Shown here: piece by piece, positions 1 to 7,853 of the stretch
Layout: each line of letters opens with the position of its first letter
How positions within the stretch are numbered: position 1 is the stretch's first letter
Origin: Alphaproteobacteria bacterium
GTDB lineage: Bacteria > Pseudomonadota > Alphaproteobacteria > ATCC43930 > CGMCC-115725
Reading direction: 5' to 3'
Assembly (NCBI GenBank): GCA_019240125.1
Contig: JAFAYW010000024.1
Span: 1 to 48,260 of the forward strand
Length of the DNA stretch: 48,260 nt
Position numbers and translations under genes: made by a program
Notes under the pieces: generated by a model
What the model was told of the DNA's origin: nothing
The model's database searches: none
Seen by the model: the letters and a program-made list of their open reading frames with translations, nothing else

Positions 1-1686
1 GACATCCTGTTCGGCTATACCGGCCTCCTCTCCTTCGGGCAGGCGGCGTTTTTCGGCACGGGCGGGTTTATCGCCGCCTACCTGCTGACCAACAACCTGA
101 TGTCGAATGTGATGGCGGCGCTGCTGGTTGGCACGCTCGGTGCCACCATCGCTGGCGTGCTGGTCGGCATCGTCGCCCTGCGCCGCACCGGCATCTATTT
201 CGCGATGATCACCGTCGCGATCGCCGAGATGTTTTACTTCACCGAATTTTCGCCACTGGCCGCCTATACCGGCGGCGAGAACGGCCTGCCGGGTGTACCG
301 ACACCCAAATTCGCGCTGTTCGGCTATTCCTACTCGGTCGGCACCGGCTGGTCGATGTACGGGTTTCTGGCGGTCTGCTATTTCGTTGGCATCGTCATCG
401 CGCTGCGCATCATCCGCTCGCCGGTGGGAGCCGTGCTGACCGCGATCCGCGACAACCCGTTGCGCGCCCGCGCCGTCGGTCACGCAGTGGGGATGTACAA
501 ACTGACCGCGTTTGTGGTCGCCGCCGCCTATGCCGGGATCGCTGGCGGATTGCTGGGCGTGTTGCAGGGCTTTATGCCGCCCGATGCCTTCATGTTCGAC
601 ACCTCCGGACAGCTGGTGATGCAGACCGCGATTGGCGGCATCGGCACCTTGTTCGGTCCCCTGGTCGGCGCCACCGTGTGGCTGTTTCTGCGAGATTTTC
701 TGCAGGGTGCGCTCGGGCTTGGCTCCGCCTGGAAGCTGGTGCTGGGAATCGTCTTCGTGTTGCTGGTGTGCTTCCTGCGACGCGGCCTGATCGGCGGCAT
801 GGTCGATCTCGTGGCCTGGCTCCGGCCGGCGCCAAAGCAGATCCCGCCGGAGGAAGCGCCTGCCCTCGGCGAAAGCGGCGCCACGCTCGCCAGCATCGGC
901 CCGGTGCGGCGGCAGCAGGACGCTTTTGAGGGTCCCGCCCTGGAGGCACGCGGCGTGACCAAGCGGTTTGGCGGCATCGTCGCCAATCGCGACATCAATT
1001 TTAAGGTCCAGCCCGGCGAATTGCGCGGCGTCATCGGCCCGAACGGCGCCGGCAAAAGCACCTTCTTCAAGATGCTGACCTGCGAGATGGCGCCGACATC
1101 AGGCCACATCTTCTTCCACGGCCGGGATATCACCGGCACCGATGTATCAAAGGTCTGCCAGCTCGGTCTGACCAAGAGCTATCAGGTCAACCAGCTCTTC
1201 ACCCGCCTGACATTGCGCGACAACATCGTGATTGCCGCGCTCGCAGAACGCCGCGGCACCTTCTCGCTCGATTTGCTGCGTCATATCGAGCGCGTCCCCG
1301 GCCTCCCCACGCAAGTGGAGAGCACGCTTGCCCTGGTCGGACTGACGGCGCGGGCCGATACGCCGGTCGCCGAACTTGCCTATGGCGAAAAGCGCCGCCT
1401 CGAAATTGGATTAGCGCTCGCCGCCTCCCCGTCCCTGCTGTTGCTCGACGAGCCGCTTGCCGGCATGAGCCCGCGCGAACGGGTCGAGACAGTGCAGTTG
1501 CTCAAGAACATCCGGCGCGGCCGCACGATGATCATCGTCGATCACGACATGGACGCGGTGTTCGAACTGGCGGAGCGCATCACGGTATTGCACGAGGGCA
1601 CCATCCTCGCCGAGGGCACGCCCGAAGAAATCCAGCGCAACAGCCTGGTGCAGGAAGCCTATCTCGGCGGGGTCGCGGCGGCATGA
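1..1686 (+). CDS. Branched-chain amino acid-type ABC transporter, permease-ATPase fusion (LivM-LivG), 5' partial
   Basis: Inner-membrane ABC importer component with permease and ATPase on one chain. The frame is open from base 1 and the first residues (GLLSFGQAAFFGTGG) are typical of the LivM N-terminal region, so the true start lies outside the window. The hydrophobic LivM part runs to about residue 270, with the cytoplasmic coupling-loop region near AIRDNPLRARAVG. A proline-rich linker leads into a LivG-type ATPase: Walker A GPNGAGKST near residues 345-353, an ABC signature AYGEKRRLEIGLAL and Walker B LLLLDEPLAGMSP. The stop overlaps the livF start by 4 bases (ATGA). Substrates in this family include branched-chain amino acids, urea, amides and aromatic acids; the binding protein is not in view, so the substrate is unknown. 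Fused LivM-LivG proteins are known, so this is not a cloning or assembly oddity. Confidence 0.93.
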   Translation, partial: DILFGYTGLLSFGQAAFFGTGGFIAAYLLTNNLMSNVMAALLVGTLGATIAGVLVGIVALRRTGIYFAMITVAIAEMFYFTEFSPLAAYTGGENGLPGVPTPKFALFGYSYSVGTGWSMYGFLAVCYFVGIVIALRIIRSPVGAVLTAIRDNPLRARAVGHAVGMYKLTAFVVAAAYAGIAGGLLGVLQGFMPPDAFMFDTSGQLVMQTAIGGIGTLFGPLVGATVWLFLRDFLQGALGLGSAWKLVLGIVFVLLVCFLRRGLIGGMVDLVAWLRPAPKQIPPEEAPALGESGATLASIGPVRRQQDAFEGPALEARGVTKRFGGIVANRDINFKVQPGELRGVIGPNGAGKSTFFKMLTCEMAPTSGHIFFHGRDITGTDVSKVCQLGLTKSYQVNQLFTRLTLRDNIVIAALAERRGTFSLDLLRHIERVPGLPTQVESTLALVGLTARADTPVAELAYGEKRRLEIGLALAASPSLLLLDEPLAGMSPRERVETVQLLKNIRRGRTMIIVDHDMDAVFELAERITVLHEGTILAEGTPEEIQRNSLVQEAYLGGVAAA

Positions 1687-2384
1687 GCACGCTGCTCGAA
1701 GTCGACAGGATCAACAGCTTCTACGGCGACAGCCACATCCTGTTCGACGTGTCGCTGCGCGTCGAAAAGAACGAGGTCGTCGCCCTGCTCGGTCGCAACG
1801 GCGCCGGTAAGAGCACGACGCTGAAGAGCCTGATGGGGGTGGTGCAGCCGCGCTCCGGTGCGATCATGCTGGACGGAACGCCGATACATGGGCTGGCACC
1901 GCACGAAATCGCCGGTCGCGGCCTGCAGCTGGTGCCGGAAGACCGGCGCGTCTTTGGTAGTCTCGATGTCGAGGAAAACCTGCTTCTGGCCGGGCTGACC
2001 GCCAGGTCGCGCTGGCCGCTCGACCGCATCTGGGAAATTTTCCCCCGCCTCAAGGAGCGCCGCCGCAGCCGCGGTACCGATCTCTCGGGCGGCGAGCAGC
2101 AGATGCTGGCAATCGGCCGCGCTTTGGTACGCGACCCGCAGATCGTCCTGCTCGATGAGCCGTTCGAGGGGCTGGCGCCGATCATCGTGCGCGACCTGCT
2201 GGCCACCTGCCGCATGCTGGCCGACGCGGGCCAGACAATCGTCGTCGTCGAACAGAACATCTCGGCCGCGATGAGCCTCGCGGACCGCGTCTACATCATC
2301 AATAACGGCCACATGGTCGAGGAGCTGACCTCACAGGCGGTACGCGACCGCCCGGAGATCCTGCACCGCCATCTCGGCGTCTAG
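1683..2384 (+). CDS. livF: ABC transporter ATP-binding protein, LivF family
   Basis: Second ATPase of the Liv-type importer; it pairs with the LivG-like domain fused to the upstream permease to power uptake. The 233-residue length is normal for LivF. Walker A GRNGAGKST, signature LSGGEQQMLAIGRAL and Walker B IVLLDEPFEGLAP are all intact, and the family-typical VPEDRRVFGSLDVEENL segment is present. The ATG overlaps the TGA of the preceding gene (ATGA), so translation is probably coupled. It is the last gene of the operon: the next gene is convergent and ends one base after its stop. Confidence 0.95.
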   Translation: MSTLLEVDRINSFYGDSHILFDVSLRVEKNEVVALLGRNGAGKSTTLKSLMGVVQPRSGAIMLDGTPIHGLAPHEIAGRGLQLVPEDRRVFGSLDVEENLLLAGLTARSRWPLDRIWEIFPRLKERRRSRGTDLSGGEQQMLAIGRALVRDPQIVLLDEPFEGLAPIIVRDLLATCRMLADAGQTIVVVEQNISAAMSLADRVYIINNGHMVEELTSQAVRDRPEILHRHLGV

Positions 2385-2385
2385 A

Positions 2386-3459
2386 TCAGCGGCGAGCCGC
2401 CTCGTACCAGCCGCGCGAACGCCGCGCGAGGTGAACGACCGACAGCATCACCGGCACCTCAACCAGCACCCCGACCACCGTCGCCAGCGCCGCGCCTGAC
2501 TGAAACCCGAACAACGCAATCGCCGCGGCGACGGCGAGTTCAAAAAAATTCGACGCGCCAATCAGCGCTGATGGGCACGCGACATTGTGCGGTACACCGA
2601 GAACGCGGTTTAGCCCGTACGCCAGACCGGCATTGAAATAGACCTGAATGACGATCGGGATCGCCAACAGTGCAATTACCGAGGGCTGCCGCACGATCTG
2701 ATCGCCCTGAAACCCGAACAACAGCACCAGCGTTGTCAGGAGCGCGATCAGCGACACCGGCTGCATTTGCCGCAAGGCCGCGGCCAGCGCGGCCGGCCCG
2801 CCGCGACCGGTCAAGGAGCGGCGCCAGAACTGCGCCGCCACTACCGGCACCACAATGTAAAGCACGACTGAGAGGAACAGCGTCGTCCAGGGCACCGTGA
2901 TCGACGACAGCCCCAGCAACAGACCCACAATCGGTGCGAACGCCACCACCATGATCGTGTCGTTGAGCGCTACCTGGCTCAGCGTGAAATTCGGGTCGCC
3001 ATCGGCGAGGTTAGACCAGACGAACACCATCGCCGTGCACGGCGCCGCCGCGAGCAGGATGAGCCCCGCCACATAGCTGTCGATCAGCCCGGCCGGCAGC
3101 CAGGACCGGAACAGCCACCCGACAAATAGCCAGGCGAGCACAGCCATGCTGAACGGCTTTACCAGCCAGTTGATGCCGACCGTCACCGCGATGCCGCGCC
3201 ACTGCTCGGCGACCCGATGCAGTGCGGTGAAATCGACCTTGAGCAGCATCGGCACAATCATGAGCCAGATCAGCACCGCCACCGGGATGTTGACCTCGGC
3301 GACAGTCAGGTGCCCCAGCACCTGAAACGGCGCCGGCAGCAGCCGCCCGAGACCGATACCAGCGACGATACAGAGCGCGACCCATAGCGTCAGGTACCGC
3401 TCGAACACGCCCAGGGTCGGCGCCAGCCGCCGCGGCGCAATCTCGGTGATCGTACTCAT
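2386..3459 (-). CDS. acr3: Arsenite efflux transporter, ACR3 family
   Basis: Inner-membrane carrier that extrudes As(III) using the proton-motive force. The protein is 357 residues with about ten hydrophobic segments. The family's essential cysteine lies in the TM4 motif APCTAMVFVWS (C141), and the conserved glutamate is in the late VEVPVM motif (E334). I chose the ATG at 3459 (MSTITEIAPRR) because upstream in-frame residues are low-complexity and lie within arsI. The gene starts 5 bases after the arsI stop and is the last cistron of arsR-arsI-acr3. No arsC arsenate reductase is next to it, so the locus appears to handle trivalent arsenic and the product of organoarsenical demethylation rather than arsenate. 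Confidence 0.94.
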   Translation of the reverse strand: MSTITEIAPRRLAPTLGVFERYLTLWVALCIVAGIGLGRLLPAPFQVLGHLTVAEVNIPVAVLIWLMIVPMLLKVDFTALHRVAEQWRGIAVTVGINWLVKPFSMAVLAWLFVGWLFRSWLPAGLIDSYVAGLILLAAAPCTAMVFVWSNLADGDPNFTLSQVALNDTIMVVAFAPIVGLLLGLSSITVPWTTLFLSVVLYIVVPVVAAQFWRRSLTGRGGPAALAAALRQMQPVSLIALLTTLVLLFGFQGDQIVRQPSVIALLAIPIVIQVYFNAGLAYGLNRVLGVPHNVACPSALIGASNFFELAVAAAIALFGFQSGAALATVVGVLVEVPVMLSVVHLARRSRGWYEAARR

Positions 3460-3464
3460 GCGAG

Positions 3465-3953
3465 TCAGGCGGCGCAGCAGGCGCCGGTGGCAGCGTCCTT
3501 CGGCTCCGCCGCGGCAAGCTTTGGCGGCGCGCAGCACACCGCCTCCGTGGCCGCGTGCAAGGCCCCGATCGCGCCGCCTTTCCCATAAACGGTGGCCTCG
3601 CCATGCGTCAGAAAAGTTTCCCACGCAACACCCTGCGGATCGGCGATCCATTGCTTATCGGCGCGGGCGTAGCAGCAGGTCGTGTCTTTCTCCTCGATCA
3701 TCGGCCGCTCGGCGCGGCTCAGCCGATCATAAACCTCGGCAAGCTCGGCCTGATCCTCCACCTGAATCCCGAGATGCTGGACGCCGGGCGCGCCGTTGCG
3801 CTGGCTGATCGCGAAATTCATCCGCGGGTCTTCGAGCATCCACTTGGCATAATCGTCCTTGACGACGGTCGGCTCGGCCGCGAACAGCGTCGAATAGAAC
3901 CGGACGGATTGCGCCAGATCCTCAACACTTACATGCACGTGCAGGCGTTTCAT
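3465..3953 (-). CDS. arsI: ArsI/CadI-type VOC-fold dioxygenase, probable C-As lyase
   Basis: Vicinal-oxygen-chelate protein of 162 residues. ArsI enzymes are Fe(II)-dependent dioxygenases that cleave the C-As bond of trivalent methyl- or aryl-arsenicals and release As(III), which Acr3 then exports. Expected Fe ligands are visible as H5 (or H7), H60 and E112. The vicinal pair C93-C94 (KDTTCCYARAD), used to bind the arsenical, is present. The C-terminal tail carries two more CC pairs (140-141 and 159-160), which may act as extra metalloid ligands. The ATG at 3953 has a GAGGAG ribosome-binding site 6 bases upstream; the coding region overlaps the end of arsR by 32 bases. The related cadmium-induced CadI shares the fold, so C-As lyase activity is inferred from the CC pair and the operon. 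Confidence 0.88.
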   Translation of the reverse strand: MKRLHVHVSVEDLAQSVRFYSTLFAAEPTVVKDDYAKWMLEDPRMNFAISQRNGAPGVQHLGIQVEDQAELAEVYDRLSRAERPMIEEKDTTCCYARADKQWIADPQGVAWETFLTHGEATVYGKGGAIGALHAATEAVCCAPPKLAAAEPKDAATGACCAA

Positions 3954-4290
3954 CGTGGTCTCCTCGAAAACTGTCGGCCGGATCGCAGACCGGCGCGCAA
4001 CTCGCACCCTGGCCACAGCAATTTTCGGTCAGATAGGCCAGCAGGTCGTTCATGCAGCTGTATTCGGCGGCATAGATCTGCTGCCGGCCGAGGCGGCGCT
4101 GGGTGATCAGCCCCGCATGGACCAATTGCTGCAGATGAAAGGTCAGTGAGGCTGGCAACACGCCGAGCCGCTCGGCAACAACCCCCGCCGGCAAACCGGC
4201 CGGCCCCTGCGTCACCAGCAGGCGAAACACCGCAAGCCGGGTTTCCTGCGCGAGGGCACCGAGTCCCGCGAGGGCACGCTTTGTATCCAT
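3922..4290 (-). CDS. arsR: ArsR/SmtB-family arsenic-responsive repressor
   Basis: Winged-helix repressor of 122 residues that should leave its operator on binding As(III). The DNA-recognition region is LPASLTFHLQQLVHAGLI. A C-terminal C91-C92-x5-C98 arrangement has the same spacing as the three-coordinate arsenite site of the Acidithiobacillus ferrooxidans-type ArsR; further cysteines follow at 102, 120 and 122. The start is taken as ATG 4290 (MDTKRALAGLGALAQ), the usual family N-terminus; ATG 4305 and a TTG at 4320 are in frame but lie inside the operator-like repeat. No clear Shine-Dalgarno is seen, so the leader is very short or absent. First gene of arsR-arsI-acr3. Confidence 0.92.
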   Translation of the reverse strand: MDTKRALAGLGALAQETRLAVFRLLVTQGPAGLPAGVVAERLGVLPASLTFHLQQLVHAGLITQRRLGRQQIYAAEYSCMNDLLAYLTENCCGQGASCAPVCDPADSFRGDHDETPARACKC

Positions 4291-4303
4291 GCGAGCGCCG
4301 ATC

Positions 4304-4323
4304 ATTTTGATATTCGTCAAATA
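4304..4323. promoter_or_regulatory. Inverted repeat, candidate ArsR operator
   Basis: ATTTTGA and TCAAATA half-sites separated by TATTCG form an imperfect dyad overlapping the predicted -10 and start point of arsR. ArsR repressors bind AT-rich dyads at this position, so this is the likely autoregulatory operator. Binding itself is inferred. Confidence 0.55.
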
Positions 4324-4348
4324 TGCCAGCCACTCAGCACCGCGTCAA
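4320..4348 (-). promoter_or_regulatory. Candidate sigma70-type promoter of the ars operon
   Basis: Read on the minus strand, a -35 hexamer TTGACG (4348-4343) is followed after 17 bases by CATATT (4325-4320), a 4/6 match to TATAAT. The predicted start of transcription falls near 4312, only about 20 bases before the arsR ATG and inside the adjacent inverted repeat. That placement suits repression by ArsR. Confidence 0.55.
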
Positions 4349-4351
4349 GAC

Positions 4352-4363
4352 ATTTTGCAAAAT
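4352..4363. promoter_or_regulatory. Perfect 12-bp palindrome ATTTTGCAAAAT upstream of the ars promoter
   Basis: A perfect self-complementary 12-mer in an AT-rich patch, 3 bases upstream of the candidate -35. It shares ATTTTG with the operator-like repeat at 4304, so it could be a second regulator site. No protein is known to bind it. Confidence 0.35.
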
Positions 4364-4407
4364 ATCGAATTATGTGAATAGACGACTTCCCCAATTACGG
4401 CGCGAGT

Positions 4408-5586
4408 TCAGGCCGATCCTGTCATTCCGGCCACAATGCGGGCAGACGCCCTGGCGACCCTGGCAACCGCGGCGACGTCGACGGAGAGCGGCCAGCGGTC
4501 TTGCGGCAGGTGGAAGAGCGAATTGGTGCCGACCAGCGTGAGATAGCGGCCGCCGGCCCGGTGGATATCGCGGGTCTCGCCGCTGGGGACCAGGTTCTTG
4601 GGCGCAACCTCATCGGGCGGCACCCCAGCGCCCGCCAGCTCGCGCAGGCCGATCTCGCGGATATCGTCCTGCGGCGCGACGAGCTGCAACCGACCGCCCG
4701 CCGCGCCGATATTGGCGCCGTAATGCACCCAGGTCGCGCCGCCCTCCGTCACCGGCCGGTCCCACCCTGACCGCCGCGCAATAAAATCGTCTAGCCCGAG
4801 ATGGCCGAGTTCATGGCCGCTATTGGCGGTCAACACGACCGGCGCTCGCGGCGGCGCGGCCAATAACGCCCGCAATGTCTCGAGCCAGCAGACGAGGCCG
4901 CCGCCGCGTTCGGCGGTTGATTGCCACCACGAGCTGCGCGGTGTCATCACGACGACCGGTGCTGCACTGGGATCTGTGCCGGACAAGGCGACGACGACGT
5001 TGCGCGCCTCGCCGGGCACACGCCGGCTGTGCGAGACCAATCGCGCCGGCATCTGGCGGGCGGCGGCGGCCAGCACGGCGTCACGCGCCTCGCTGGCGAC
5101 GTGCAACGCCGGCGTCCCGTACGGGTGGCGAAAGCTTTCGGCATTGAGCAATCCCAGCCCCGGCTGCTCGCCAGCACACACGACGACAAAGCCACGATTC
5201 CCGCCGCTGCGCCGCAGCCGCTCGAATTCCCCGCTATACACCGCGCGGGGGCTCAACTCGGCGACGCCAATCTCGCTGCCCCCATCAACCGGACCGAGCC
5301 GGCCCTCGATGCCATCCCGCCCGCTATCCGGCGCGTCAAACACTGGTACGCCCGCGATCCGCTGTGTGCCGATTTCGAGACAAGCGGCTCGCGGATCGAG
5401 GCGATCGAGCCCGAATGTCTCGATCGTGGGCGCGGCACCGAGCGCGGCGGCCTCGCGCGCCAGCCATGCCGCGCCGGCGTTGTCGCCCTCGGTGCCGGTG
5501 CGGTGCACCCCCTGCCCGTCCCAGGCCATGAGCCACGCCGCGGCTCGCTGCTCTGCTTCGTAAAGCGCCATGCCGTGTGTCGTCAT
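4408..5586 (-). CDS. M28-family peptidase-like protein with degenerate metal site
   Basis: 392 residues with no signal peptide. The order resembles M28 aminopeptidases with an inserted PA-like region: an N-terminal segment with GTEGDNAGAAWLAREA (typical lid before M28 domains), a middle region up to about residue 190, then a VVVMTPRSSWW strand where M28 enzymes have a GAHYDS motif. The later NSGHELGHLG segment corresponds to the EEE/GLLGS region, and LFHLPQDRWP to the final histidine region. The first His-x-Asp and the bridging Asp are not recognisable, so ordinary two-zinc chemistry is doubtful. The start ATG at 5586 lies 101 bases from the divergent comEC. It could be a pseudo-peptidase or a hydrolase with altered ligands; function unknown. 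Confidence 0.7.
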   Translation of the reverse strand: MTTHGMALYEAEQRAAAWLMAWDGQGVHRTGTEGDNAGAAWLAREAAALGAAPTIETFGLDRLDPRAACLEIGTQRIAGVPVFDAPDSGRDGIEGRLGPVDGGSEIGVAELSPRAVYSGEFERLRRSGGNRGFVVVCAGEQPGLGLLNAESFRHPYGTPALHVASEARDAVLAAAARQMPARLVSHSRRVPGEARNVVVALSGTDPSAAPVVVMTPRSSWWQSTAERGGGLVCWLETLRALLAAPPRAPVVLTANSGHELGHLGLDDFIARRSGWDRPVTEGGATWVHYGANIGAAGGRLQLVAPQDDIREIGLRELAGAGVPPDEVAPKNLVPSGETRDIHRAGGRYLTLVGTNSLFHLPQDRWPLSVDVAAVARVARASARIVAGMTGSA

Positions 5587-5650
5587 GGCGGCAGCTTAAC
5601 GGGCATGGCGGCCGCGTGCCATGCCAGCGCCCCTATCGGCCGCGCGGGCG

Positions 5651-5672
5651 GCCCGTTACGATCGTAACGGGC
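5651..5672. promoter_or_regulatory. Perfect 22-bp palindrome between divergent genes, upstream of comEC
   Basis: GCCCGTTACGA is followed directly by its own reverse complement, giving an uninterrupted 22-bp dyad that ends 15 bases before the comEC ATG. It could be an operator for a dimeric regulator controlling comEC (and perhaps the divergent gene), or form an mRNA hairpin over the comEC ribosome-binding region. It does not match the GTTC-N7-GTTC SOS box. Confidence 0.6.
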
Positions 5673-5687
5673 GAACGGCCGGGTCGC

Positions 5688-7853
5688 ATGACCGATCTCT
5701 TTATCACGGACGAACAGGGTGGAGGGGCGGCACGCGGGCGCCGCCTGCTACCGTTTGCCGCCGTCGCGGATGCTTTGGCGGCCGAGGGTGAGCGACGCAT
5801 CCTGTGGCTGCCGGTGTTTTTCGCCACCGGGATCGCGATCTACTTCGCGCTTTTCGTCGAGCCGCCTTGGTGGCTGGGCATCGGTGCTGCCGGTATGTTT
5901 GGCGGCATGGCTGTAGGGCTGGGGCGCTGGCCGATGCTGCGCACCATCGCGATCCTCGGCGCAGTGACGGCTGCCGGGTTCGCGATGGTCCAGGAAACGC
6001 GCTGGGAACACGGCACCCCGATGCTGCAGCGTCGCCTTGGCTTCGCGGCGGTGAGCGGCACGGTGGTCGATATCGACACGCTCGATCGCGGCTGGCGGAT
6101 CATCGTGGCGCCCGACGCAATCGGCGGGCTCGAGGCGAGCGAGCGGCCGCACCGCCTGCGCGTCCACATCGCGCCGAGCAGCGATATCTTGCAGCCCGGC
6201 GACCGTGTGAGCCTCAAGGCCAAGCTCTACCCGGTGCCGGCGCAGGTCATTCCGGGTGGCCGCGACATGCAGCGCGAACTGTACTTCGCCGGTATCGGCG
6301 GTGTCGGCTACAGCCTCGGACCGGCGCATCGCGTCGATGCGAATGGCGGCATCAATGGCGGCTGGCGCGAGTGGCTGCTGCGCCTGCGCACCGAGATGAC
6401 ACGCCGCATCAATACAGCCTTGCCGGGCTCGACCGGCGGCGTGGCTTCGGCGGTCATCACCGGCAAGCGCGGCACGATGGACGAGAGCGTCAAGGACGCC
6501 TTCCGCCATTCCGGTCTGTCGCACCTCCTGGCGATCGCCGGACTCCATCTCGGGCTGGTCGGCGGTTTCGTGTTTTTCACGGTGCGCGGCGTATTGGCGC
6601 TGATCCCGCCCGTCGCGCTGCGCTATCCGATCAAGAAGATCGCCGCCGGCATCACGCTTGTCGTCCTCTTCTGCTACCTGCTGATCTCGGGTGCCGCGAT
6701 CCCCACTGAGCGGGCGTTCCTGATGAACGGCGTGGTGTTCGCCGCAATTCTGATCGATCGGCTGCGCATCTCGATGCGCATCTGCGCGCTGGCCGCCTTT
6801 GTCGTGCTGTTCCTCGACCCCGCGAGCCTGGTCGGTGTCAGCTTCCAGATGTCGTTCGGCGCGGTTGTGGCGCTGGTTGCGGTATACGAGACCTGGGGCT
6901 CGCAGCTGGCGCATCTCTTCCACCGCGGCTCGTGGCTCCGCAAGATCGCCGGTTATGGCGGGGCGATCGCGGTCACCACCATTGTCGCGACCTTCGGCAC
7001 CGAGCCGTTCGCGATCTACCATTTCCATCAGCTCGTGCTGTACTCGCCCATCGCCAATGTAATCGCGGTGCCGATTTCCGGCTTGTGGACCCTGCCCTGG
7101 GGCGTCATTGCCTGCCTTCTGATGCCGTTCGGGCTCGAACGCCTCGCGCTGGTGCCGATGGGGTGGGGCATCGATGCGACGATCGCGGTGGCGCAATGGG
7201 TCGCCACGTTGCCCGGCGACATCTGGGTGATGCCGCGGCTGCCGACCGCCGGCATCATCATGGTCGCGCTCGGCGGGTGCTGGCTCTGCCTGTGGCAGGG
7301 ACGCTGGCAGGTGTGGGGTCTCTGCGGCATCGCGGCGGGGCTGGCGACGATGCTGCTGACGCGGCCGCCCGATATCGTGCTCGGTGATTTTGCGCGTCTT
7401 CTGGCGGTGCGCGGAGCGACCGGCGATTACTATGTCGCCGATACCGCCGAGGAGATCACCCGTTCGTTTCTGGCACAGGAAACCGGCGCCGGGCTATTGC
7501 CCTGGGCGGACGCTGCCGGCCCGCTCGACTGCAGTAACAAGGATCGCTGCATCTACACGGCGAGCGGCATGCGCGTCGCCTTACTGACCAGCGCCGCCGG
7601 ATTGCCGGTGGTCTGCGGCACGGTTGACGCGATCGTGGCGCAGGTGCCCGCGGGTTTCTCGTGCCGCTCACGCATCCCGGTCCTGGATCGCATCGATAGC
7701 TGGCGGCAGGGATCGATCGCATTGTGGCTCTCTCCCGATCGCGTCACGCTCGAGAGCGCCAATGCGAGCCGCGGCGACCGCCCCTGGGTGCCGCATCCGG
7801 TCTCCGCCCGCGAACGCGCCCGCGCGACAGCGCCGCAGCCCGACGATCCTTAA
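5688..7853 (+). CDS. comEC: ComEC/Rec2-family DNA-uptake channel protein
   Basis: Polytopic inner-membrane protein that in competent bacteria carries transforming single-stranded DNA into the cytoplasm. The 721-residue product has an N-terminal membrane pair and soluble DUF4131-like domain (to about residue 240), then the Competence domain beginning near SGLSHLLAIAGLHLGLV, the family's hallmark motif, with about eight hydrophobic helices. The C-terminal about 170 residues are soluble but do not show the HxHxDH metallo-beta-lactamase motif, which is common in alphaproteobacterial ComEC. I chose ATG 5688 (MTDLFITDEQ) over an in-frame start at 5577 because the latter overlaps the divergent gene and reads through the palindrome. 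The stop overlaps the convergent neighbour's stop (TTAA). Confidence 0.92.
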   Translation: MTDLFITDEQGGGAARGRRLLPFAAVADALAAEGERRILWLPVFFATGIAIYFALFVEPPWWLGIGAAGMFGGMAVGLGRWPMLRTIAILGAVTAAGFAMVQETRWEHGTPMLQRRLGFAAVSGTVVDIDTLDRGWRIIVAPDAIGGLEASERPHRLRVHIAPSSDILQPGDRVSLKAKLYPVPAQVIPGGRDMQRELYFAGIGGVGYSLGPAHRVDANGGINGGWREWLLRLRTEMTRRINTALPGSTGGVASAVITGKRGTMDESVKDAFRHSGLSHLLAIAGLHLGLVGGFVFFTVRGVLALIPPVALRYPIKKIAAGITLVVLFCYLLISGAAIPTERAFLMNGVVFAAILIDRLRISMRICALAAFVVLFLDPASLVGVSFQMSFGAVVALVAVYETWGSQLAHLFHRGSWLRKIAGYGGAIAVTTIVATFGTEPFAIYHFHQLVLYSPIANVIAVPISGLWTLPWGVIACLLMPFGLERLALVPMGWGIDATIAVAQWVATLPGDIWVMPRLPTAGIIMVALGGCWLCLWQGRWQVWGLCGIAAGLATMLLTRPPDIVLGDFARLLAVRGATGDYYVADTAEEITRSFLAQETGAGLLPWADAAGPLDCSNKDRCIYTASGMRVALLTSAAGLPVVCGTVDAIVAQVPAGFSCRSRIPVLDRIDSWRQGSIALWLSPDRVTLESANASRGDRPWVPHPVSARERARATAPQPDDP

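Noticed and set aside
5748..7196. 482-codon open frame antisense to comEC
   Set aside because: Antisense shadow of comEC with no start signal or family resemblance.
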